Assembly (NCBI GenBank): GCA_022494885.1
Contig: JAGVSM010003530.1
Location: forward strand, 1 to 64,000
Origin: Micrasema longulum
Taxonomy: Eukaryota; Arthropoda; Insecta; Trichoptera; Brachycentridae
DNA: 64,000 nucleotides
Direction: 5' to 3'
The notes beneath the pieces were generated by a model that was given only the letters and a program-made list of their open reading frames with translations, was not told the origin of the DNA and searched no databases. Position numbers and translations under genes: made by a program. Numbering within the stretch: the stretch's first letter is position 1; every line of letters begins with the position of its first letter. Shown one piece after another: positions 62,701-64,000 of this stretch.

Positions 62701-64000
62701 TAGCTCCATACTTAAAAGGGGTCAACACTGTTCTGGCATCGAGACAACACTACAACGTAGGCAAAAAGGTCCATAACCTTTTGCCAGAATCGTGGAAAGA
62801 CGGGAGTGTTGTCAAGTTACGGAAGATGTTGACCTCGCTCTTTCATGACATTGGTCGTAAGGAGTCAGAAAAGTTGATGCATGCCACGGATTGGAGAACC
62901 TTACTGGATGTCAAAAATAAAATATAAAAAATAAAGAATAATTTAAAATATATATATATATAGATATAGACCATGAAGTTTCGCATAAATAAATTGTCTG
63001 TGTTTTTGTGAATGTATGTATGTGTATGCGCATGGGTGTATGTACGTGTGTGTGTATGTACATGTGTATATATGTGTATATTTATATATACATGTGTGTA
63101 TATGTGTGTATGTCTGTATGTATATGAATCAAAATGTGTATCCGAATAAGTTTATATTTTGTTTGTCTGTGCTCTATATTAATTTGTTAACTATTATAAT
63201 ATATAATTATAACGGACTCAGTATTGATGTAGACATTTTTAACTGCACGTTGCATTTGTACAGAAAATTTCTTCGTGGGGTCGATTATTTGGGATAGTTG
63301 CTGAATGTACATCTTGAGTGGTTTATGCTATGTATATGTGCCGCATGTAATGTATATGTTTGTGTATGTTTTATATGTGCGTTCATGTGTGTGCGTGGAT
63401 GGCTCGGAGTGTACATTCGGTATTTTTATTTATTTTAATTTATTACCTCCATGGAAAACGCAAATGTCAACAATTATCTTTTTTTCACCTAAAATTCTTA
63501 TTTATTTTTTATTTTTTGTCACATTAATGTTTATATCTTTTTAATTTATGAAAACTTAATTGGTCTTTTTATGTTAAAAAATTGTTGTTTTTAATACTGA
63601 TTTTGTATGACTGTATGTTTTCTAAATAAAATAAAATAAAATAAATAAATAAATATAAAAATGTAATTGCCTAGCTTGGAACGGGGTATGTACCCTTGTT
63701 AGCTGGACAAAGTGAATATGGAATTGTATTTTGATAAGGAGTGTGAATAAATAAATAAATAAATAAAAAACACAAACAAGTGATATGTGATGTTATTTTA
63801 TCGACTTTAAATAGTGTCATAATATATTATATCCCCTCATACCAGCACTCGCTGATTGGGAATATTTTGTACAAATAATATTTGTAAAAAAAGCAAAAAT
63901 ATGTAAAATATACTCACCCGCACCACTAGGGTGGCTGGCATGGTGAGATCGTCGTCTGTGATCTCTCTCGCTACAGAAACTCTGGCGGAGTCGCGGTCTA
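44654..64000 (-). CDS. Non-classical cadherin, 3' half of the gene (gene-level entry; 5' end outside window)
   Basis: Twelve exons (63918-64000, 60808-60984, 57866-58009, 55682-55905, 53681-53801, 52638-52798, 50379-50533, 48573-48704, 48040-48200, 47874-47967, 44962-45080, 44654-44728) join in phase to 547 residues. Residues 1-40 end one cadherin repeat. Two more follow, with LDYEE, VNDWEPRF and VEAADGDKGD standing for the LDRE, DxNDxxPxF and DxD calcium motifs. Residues 276-298 are a transmembrane helix. The tail of about 245 residues is Gly/Ser-rich, then has KKLSWDPK and VEAMEGINDSGTDS, and ends TVYF, a possible class II PDZ ligand. No catenin-binding site is visible, so it is a non-classical, single-pass adhesion protein at the plasma membrane. 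It may correspond to the insect Cad86C group, but I cannot confirm that. A 90-nt extra exon (46206-46295) is probable. Confidence 0.85.
44911..45080 (-). CDS. Cadherin exon 11, with alternative read-through stop
   Basis: It encodes EVEKKKRRSIRLHMSKSD then PQDALYKRLLRPFSDFN. At FN the sequence offers a donor AAT|GTTAGT (exon end 44962) that splices in phase 0 to the last exon. If not spliced, the frame continues VSYEIGPPYAEKYATF to TAG at 44911-44913. The acceptor is uncertain: 'ccactcaaaag' at 45081 and 'tctcctggaag' at about 45109 are both in phase. The DNA upstream is retrotransposon-like and inverted-duplicated. Confidence 0.65.
45081..45375. repeat. Inverted duplication of a LINE tail beside cadherin exon 11
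   Basis: The minus strand of 45090-45200 encodes SAELRAAGLTWEDARWRVLA then EVSWKQLV. The plus strand of 45225-45300 encodes RRPGKPRMTIFRLYSAELRD. Both are RTE-like LINE tail patterns, and the two arms share 'gtgatgtccacatgctcc' and 'gaggtctcctggaag' or 'gggtctcctgaag'. The arms face each other with little spacer. Confidence 0.6.
45567..46098 (-). mobile_element. SINE type 1 carrying a second, opposite SINE type 1
   Basis: The outer minus-strand SINE (45567-45730 and 45991-46098) is interrupted by a full plus-strand copy at 45731-45990. The target-site duplication 'aaaaacaccctt' is a perfect 12 bp (45719-45730, 45991-46002). It lies in the cadherin intron. Confidence 0.92.
46206..46295 (-). 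CDS. Probable additional cadherin exon (90 nt, phase 1-1)
   Basis: The acceptor is 'ccaaccaacgag', and the donor TTAG|GTATGT matches the consensus well. It enters and leaves in phase 1, so it adds exactly 30 residues between residues 483 and 484. It encodes GILNLTCLSNDGTLIIPFS then MPNTYIESIL. The plus strand is also open here, so the call rests on splice signals and phase. It may be constitutive or a cassette. Confidence 0.45.
46485..46665 (-). repeat. Dispersed repeat I, copy 1
   Basis: The minus strand reads ADVAVDYALRAKAELRSANL then TTVGGARH. A related peptide (IAADYALRAKGEF...NLTAVGVARH) occurs at 53158-53340. Both are AT-flanked remnants, probably of one retrotransposon tail of unknown clade. 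Confidence 0.5.
46845..47815 (+). mobile_element. Penelope-like element with inverted terminal repeats
   Basis: Between 46990 and 47185 the plus strand encodes QFEKHLINNKHNLTNKNK, LHIENKGYRLNLLEQLEI and LINEQLNLVNSPLFNI, the C-terminal end of a Penelope polyprotein. About 120 bp on each side (46845-46965 and 47690-47815) are inverted copies sharing 'ccaataaac', 'atataccctttgtatatttt' and 'agacgaaacgcgtcac'. Penelope elements often have such paired repeats. Most of the coding region is deleted. Confidence 0.75.
47874..47967 (-). CDS. Cadherin exon 10
   Basis: It encodes MIDIVEAMEGINDSGTDS then KCQTLFSSGNESE, part of the cytoplasmic tail, acidic and Ser-rich. The acceptor 'ttaaaacatag' has a weak pyrimidine tract but is the only AG in phase. 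The donor is GAAG|GTATTT. The intron before it is only 72 nt. Confidence 0.75.
48040..48200 (-). CDS. Cadherin exon 9 (GC-rich)
   Basis: It encodes GIMSRSGPGQGQGRAREAL, then CHLGSAPGGGRSGVAWP and PATVKKLSWDPK. The first two thirds are strongly GC-rich with many CpG, unlike the AT-rich introns. Donor AAG|GTAAAC, acceptor 'cttgtgttgcag'. Cytoplasmic. Confidence 0.85.
48385..48450. repeat. Foldback MITE family A, terminal fragment
   Basis: Only the end 'gtttgcagactggctggatt' and 'atttagatctaaatttgtt' remains, in the 372-nt intron between cadherin exons 8 and 9. Confidence 0.6.
48573..48704 (-). CDS. Cadherin exon 8
   Basis: It encodes GAASGSLLSVSAGASTIL then SSSSLNLHGGHEDGDGG and PLGTLPRG, a Ser/Gly-rich cytoplasmic stretch. 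Acceptor 'catttttttttag', donor AGAG|GTAAAC. Phase 1 in and out. Confidence 0.85.
48793..49440 (+). mobile_element. Non-LTR retrotransposon fragment, antisense in cadherin intron
   Basis: The frame 48804-49277 encodes IDHIESVQHRFLRKVAWLLG, LERRRTEMELICIFKILN and FFHVPNRVTRSQNLL, the classical LINE RT tail (I-E-x-V-Q-x-R-F ... L-x-x-R-R). The 3' UTR ends in (aaat)n near 49430. 157 codons are intact, the longest retrotransposon ORF in the window, but it is 5'-truncated. Confidence 0.82.
49485..50105. repeat. Foldback MITE family A, complete hairpin
   Basis: Two arms (about 49485-49724 and 49805-50048) are near-perfect inverses around an 80-nt loop. Shared blocks include 'caacagagag(a/g)gaaaacatt', 'aagtctaggcat', 'agccaatgac(c/a)' and 'tgggtgagattcatccgg'. 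The right end continues with 'gaggaaatccagccagcctg'. It lies in the cadherin intron between exons 7 and 8. Confidence 0.85.
50150..50340 (+). mobile_element. Non-LTR retrotransposon RT-tail fragment
   Basis: The plus strand encodes IPIHRSNSFASSFTVVAALP then WNNLPTTLI, the conserved R-x-N-x-F ... F-x-V-x-A-x-x-x-W-N-x-L-P end of LINE reverse transcriptases. It abuts the 3' side of cadherin exon 8's upstream intron. Confidence 0.6.
50379..50533 (-). CDS. Cadherin exon 7 (start of cytoplasmic tail)
   Basis: It encodes KRPKSSMGNKVGVGVLVQ, then HEKMVSTNGHGLNGGG and GSAGNLAAITGAL. The basic KRPK follows the membrane helix, as expected for a cytosolic face. Acceptor 'tttttttctgttacag', donor CTAG|GTAATT. 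The remainder is Gly/Asn-rich, low-complexity. Confidence 0.85.
50780..51236. mobile_element. MITE family E, copy 2
   Basis: Reverse complement of 27197-27661. The hairpin arms 'gtgttttcacgtggtttacc' and 'ggtaaaccacgtgaaaacac' are present, as are 'attgcgcattgcaatgtt' and 'accctgtgcccggccc'. It lies in a cadherin intron. Confidence 0.75.
51245..51375. repeat. Short dispersed repeat shared with 40085-40260
   Basis: Same order of blocks: 'ttttttcgtacatt', 'aatgctctaatttttacc', 'tttgtatccaatttcc' and 'gggctgaagttctt'. Confidence 0.5.
51753..52315 (-). mobile_element. Non-LTR retrotransposon 3' end (same family as 585-1109)
   Basis: On the minus strand a broken RT tail (NTALFFIFLF-type shifts, then a YFKIYTKN-like stretch) is followed by a long 3' UTR with 'ctgttgatttccctaata' and an (aaat)n tail near 51753-51765. 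'gggcgggattaggacaag' and 'agaggataaggaggggaag' match the copy at 590-660. Confidence 0.7.
52318..52560 (+). mobile_element. Non-LTR retrotransposon RT-tail fragment
   Basis: The plus strand encodes APELLSSIKLKIRTRNLR, TDNYRTNYGFHSPMPRI and LDFFDIKLSSFIRSL. This parallels the end of the 48.8 kb element (SNFGFYAQMSRM ... LEFFGIDLPAFRRSL), a related LINE. It lies 80 bp from cadherin exon 6. Confidence 0.7.
52638..52798 (-). CDS. Cadherin exon 6 (transmembrane segment)
   Basis: It encodes SSVPVIVHFSEAL, the last strand of the final cadherin repeat. A short stalk follows, then LLLIIVFATVLGLLAVVIF and LLLGYIYKV, a clear transmembrane helix. Acceptor 'tattttcag', donor AAAGT|GTAAGT. Confidence 0.9.
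53158..53345 (-). repeat. Dispersed repeat I, copy 2
   Basis: Shares 'gccgtgaggtt', 'tttggcccgcaacgc' and 'agtcc(g/a)ctgcaa' with 46485-46665, same orientation. It lies in the cadherin intron between exons 5 and 6. Confidence 0.55.
53681..53801 (-). CDS. Cadherin exon 5
   Basis: It encodes LFYINEQGEIFMNENALP, then LVHMVAVATDSGVPPRQ. The F-x-I-x-x-x-G-x-I and V-x-A-T-D-x-G-x-P-P patterns are typical of the middle and end of a cadherin repeat. Acceptor 'cattatttttcag', donor CAG|GTAAAC. Confidence 0.9.
53930..54605 (+). mobile_element. Non-LTR retrotransposon fragment (CR1/L2-like tail)
   Basis: The plus strand around 54060-54400 gives LQSVFNAAARLITGLKKY, HLRHLHWL and later the F-A-V-A-G-P-S-A-R-N-Q-L-P motif, interrupted by stops and shifts. 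The end 'aaaaatggcgctatataaat' and an AT-rich tail match a LINE 3' terminus. Inactive, in a cadherin intron. Confidence 0.75.
54740..54835 (+). repeat. GT-rich minisatellite
   Basis: Degenerate 'gtgtgtttatgtgt(g/a)tttgt' units alternate with 'gagagttagtgta' or 'gggagtaagtgtt', giving two units of about 45 bp. Confidence 0.7.
54898..55098 (-). mobile_element. SINE type 1, head missing
   Basis: The body and (atg)n end are present ('catctaatggtccatagggc', 'gatcagtcttacgcttcaag'). The sequence stops at 'tttcaaccatgt', just before the tRNA-like head. Confidence 0.8.
55125..55450. repeat. Foldback MITE family A copy
   Basis: It begins 'caacagagagggaaaacatt', runs through 'gacctatcattggctggttt' and 'cacgtgggtgagattcatcc', and closes with the inverse 'aatgtttccctctctgtt' and 'ctccctagggaggaaatcc'. 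Terminal hairpin-forming ends with a single central arm. Confidence 0.8.
55682..55905 (-). CDS. Cadherin exon 4 (repeat junction, GC-rich)
   Basis: It encodes NDTATINITVLNVNDWEPRF, the last strand of one cadherin repeat with the D-x-N-D-x-x-P-x-F linker (here NVNDWEPRF). It continues into YPQYEFFVGQGAPEEGEG, an insert rich in Gly/Pro/His, and HIGQVEAADGDKGDAVHLAL of the next repeat. It has NDT, NIT glycosylation sequons. It is far more GC-rich than neighbouring exons. Donor GCGAG|GTAGGC. Confidence 0.9.
55960..56548. mobile_element. Terminal-inverted-repeat family C, copy 3 (uninterrupted)
   Basis: Ends 'gtagctcaatcacaaataac' and 'gttatttgtgattgagctac', same orientation as copy 1. This copy shows the unoccupied LINE insertion site ('ttatacgtcgcgaaacgtaa'). 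Confidence 0.82.
56620..56895 (-). repeat. Dispersed repeat D, copy 2
   Basis: The reverse complement of 21590-21775, sharing 'cgtgacgatgttct', 'gacgtattaggggcgtggca' and 'gcgggaattaaaaat'. The open frame at 56610-56807 is incidental. Confidence 0.65.
57229..57755 (-). mobile_element. Non-LTR retrotransposon fragment (same family as 31124-31620)
   Basis: The minus strand encodes AVHNGVLVPTLMYGSEVWNW, VEMRSLRRMCGKTMYDT and VLRWFGHVERMDSERTAKR. Y-G-S-E-x-W and R-x-x-G-x-x are characteristic of the RT C-terminal region. One frameshift near 57370 precedes the GHVKSRNNRRA end. It abuts the 3' side of cadherin exon 3 by about 110 bp. Confidence 0.82.
57866..58009 (-). CDS. Cadherin exon 3
   Basis: It encodes GLKYFVSDRQFLSKFAIS, TAGEVVLRKSLDYEEDD and SFQVMVTDGQA. 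I-x-x-x-G-x-V, L-D-Y-E-E and V-x-x-x-D-G are the core strands and calcium-binding LDRE-type motif of a cadherin repeat. Acceptor 'aatgatttcag', donor GCT|GTAAGT. Phase 0 both sides. Confidence 0.92.
58144..58403 (-). mobile_element. SINE type 1, full length
   Basis: The head on the minus strand reads 'cggcctcgtggtgtagtggt' and 'gaggtctcgggttcgattcc'. The body is slightly deleted near 58262 ('cttcagtccagagacta'). Confidence 0.9.
58617..58795 (-). mobile_element. SINE type 1, old degenerate copy without head
   Basis: Recognisable blocks are 'acatggaagataaggtgatca', split as 'acatggaagataagg' and 'tgatca', plus 'gccagcccaggaacaatgaa'. The tRNA-like head is absent. Confidence 0.6.
58796..59030. 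repeat. Foldback MITE family A, internally deleted
   Basis: Terminal 'gtttgcagactggctagatt' is followed by 'caacagagagggaaaacact', then a shortened arm and the inverse 'ttttcctctgttgcaacaaa'. The central conserved block is mostly lost. Confidence 0.7.
59065..59140 (+). mobile_element. SINE type 2, head only
   Basis: 'gtggtctcgtggctagcgcc' then 'gaagttcgaaccccactcaa' matches the tRNA-like head of the copy at 60377. The body is not recognisable. Confidence 0.6.
59195..60047 (-). mobile_element. Tigger-type deletion derivative, copy 2 (inverted to copy 1)
   Basis: The reverse complement of 37533-38389 with very few differences. One end is 'cagctgtgcctcacacaacg', the other 'ttatgcgaggcaccactg', TA-flanked on the right only. 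It lies in the cadherin intron between exons 2 and 3. The high similarity suggests recent activity. Confidence 0.85.
59420..59836 (-). CDS. Tigger transposase C-terminal tail ORF, copy 2
   Basis: Same 138-codon open segment as 37746-38162, with a Glu-to-Gly change near its beginning. KREKQTTLDRFF and the lysine-rich end are identical. No in-frame ATG begins it. Confidence 0.55.
   Translation of the reverse strand, partial: YARVAAIVEGDVEELIEEHKEELTTEELQTLLAQQQDNAQREASSDNEEQQSNNQPIPTADIKNILVKWKAVQEFTNAHYPDSAEANRINDLYSDTLVRYFRQMLKKREKQTTLDRFFTAPSAKKRKMDEDVQDSIIS
60146..60612 (+). mobile_element. SINE type 1 interrupted by SINE type 2
   Basis: The type 1 SINE occupies 60146-60376 and 60569-60612. 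A complete type 2 SINE sits at 60377-60568 ('cgggttgtggtcctgtggct' ... 'aaataaaaaaa'). The type 2 copy is near-intact: 'gtggttcgaatcccactcta' and 'aaatatttgggtaaatcata'. Confidence 0.88.
60625..60715 (+). mobile_element. SINE type 2, 3' part
   Basis: 'gagttatttacaattcattg' followed by 'aaatatttgggtaaatcgta' matches the body of 60470-60550. The head is absent. Confidence 0.65.
60808..60984 (-). CDS. Cadherin exon 2
   Basis: It encodes ATQYDNPDRYALATLTVSK, closing one cadherin repeat (the A-x-D-x-x-x-P-x-x-x ... A-T-L-T-V strand). Then come PAVHFSQRHFYSTVMENLP and SVLMTLHTNRPRDR, which open the next (F-x-x-x-x-Y-x-x-x-V-x-E-N). Acceptor 'tttttttttag', donor AGA|GTAAGT. Phase 0 both sides. Confidence 0.92.
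61200..61655 (-). mobile_element. Probable LINE 3' end
   Basis: Minus-strand frame 61456-61641 has TRCYITARKGIIYHSILRVN followed by an aromatic-rich tail. The downstream A-rich sequence with 'cataagaggtaatacag' resembles 30-65 at the window's left edge. The assignment is weak. Confidence 0.4.
61656..62684. other. Intronic AT-rich DNA, nothing assignable
   Basis: Part of the cadherin intron between exons 1 and 2 of this window. No repeat shared elsewhere was recognised. Confidence 0.3.
62685..63770 (+). mobile_element. Non-LTR retrotransposon fragment, antisense in cadherin intron
   Basis: The frame 62685-62927 encodes ASRQHYNVGKKVHNLLPES then LTSLFHDIGRK, an RT tail (Y-x-x-G-x-K-x-x-N-x-L-P). 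The 3' UTR contains a TG-rich microsatellite (63000-63125), 'cgaataagtttatattttgt' and 'agcttggaacggggtatgta', and ends in (aaat)n at 63740-63770. A shorter inverted copy of the 3' UTR is at 38577-38915. Confidence 0.75.
63918..64000 (-). CDS. Cadherin exon, first in window (partial, truncated by window edge)
   Basis: It encodes DRDSARVSVAREITDDDLTM then PATLVVR, the end of a cadherin repeat before the final A-x-x-x-x-x-P segment. Donor CGG|GTGAGTATA. The reading frame (two bases then 27 codons) is open to the edge, so the exon continues outside. Confidence 0.88.

Noticed and set aside
1..64000. CRISPR arrays, bacterial operons, ribosome binding sites
   Set aside because: No regularly spaced short direct repeats with unique spacers exist, and the introns and SINEs mark the DNA as eukaryotic nuclear.

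Overview
This is a 64 kb stretch of nuclear DNA from a eukaryote, almost certainly an insect. The evidence is small exons with GT/AG introns, very AT-rich non-coding DNA, tRNA-derived SINEs, many non-LTR retrotransposon tails, Penelope-like elements, pogo/Tigger, hAT and Helitron-like DNA transposons, and large numbers of palindromic MITEs. A Helitron-type end of a kind common in moths and butterflies makes Lepidoptera a reasonable but unproven guess. There are no bacterial features, no CRISPR array and no functional tRNA or rRNA gene.

Only two host genes could be reconstructed, both on the minus strand. The first (about 14.26-19.86 kb) is a four-exon C-type lectin. Its predicted 358-residue protein has a hydrophobic N terminus, a Pro/Gln/Asn-rich linker, a short coiled coil and one C-terminal lectin domain with six cysteines but no visible calcium-site motifs. 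All splice phases agree. The second (about 44.63 kb to the right edge, running off the window) is the 3' half of a single-pass cadherin. Twelve phase-consistent exons encode the end of one cadherin repeat, two further repeats, a transmembrane helix and a cytoplasmic tail of about 245 residues. A thirteenth, phase-neutral exon of 90 nt is probable. The 3' end can make two different C termini, depending on whether a GTTAGT donor is used.

Everything else is a dense, layered record of transposition. The left arm (0-14 kb) holds LINE tails, a Helitron-like element, a 1.1 kb terminal-inverted-repeat element with an internal tandem array, and a decayed pogo-type transposon. The 20-44 kb interval between the genes holds nested DNA transposons, four copies of one palindromic MITE, three copies of a second family, a five-unit 93-bp tandem array, a hAT remnant, a Tigger deletion derivative, a Penelope fragment with its GIY-YIG endonuclease, and SINEs inserted into SINEs. 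The cadherin introns carry the same families, including a second, inverted Tigger copy and a near-perfect hairpin of about 240-bp arms.

The most useful leads are the alternative cadherin C termini and cassette exon, the two Tigger derivatives that both keep an open reading frame ending in a PCNA-binding-type motif, eroded hammerhead-ribozyme-like cores at Penelope ends, and a small membrane-protein ORF antisense to the lectin gene. Nothing here can be called a proven new system. All family names come from reading motifs by eye, without any database search.
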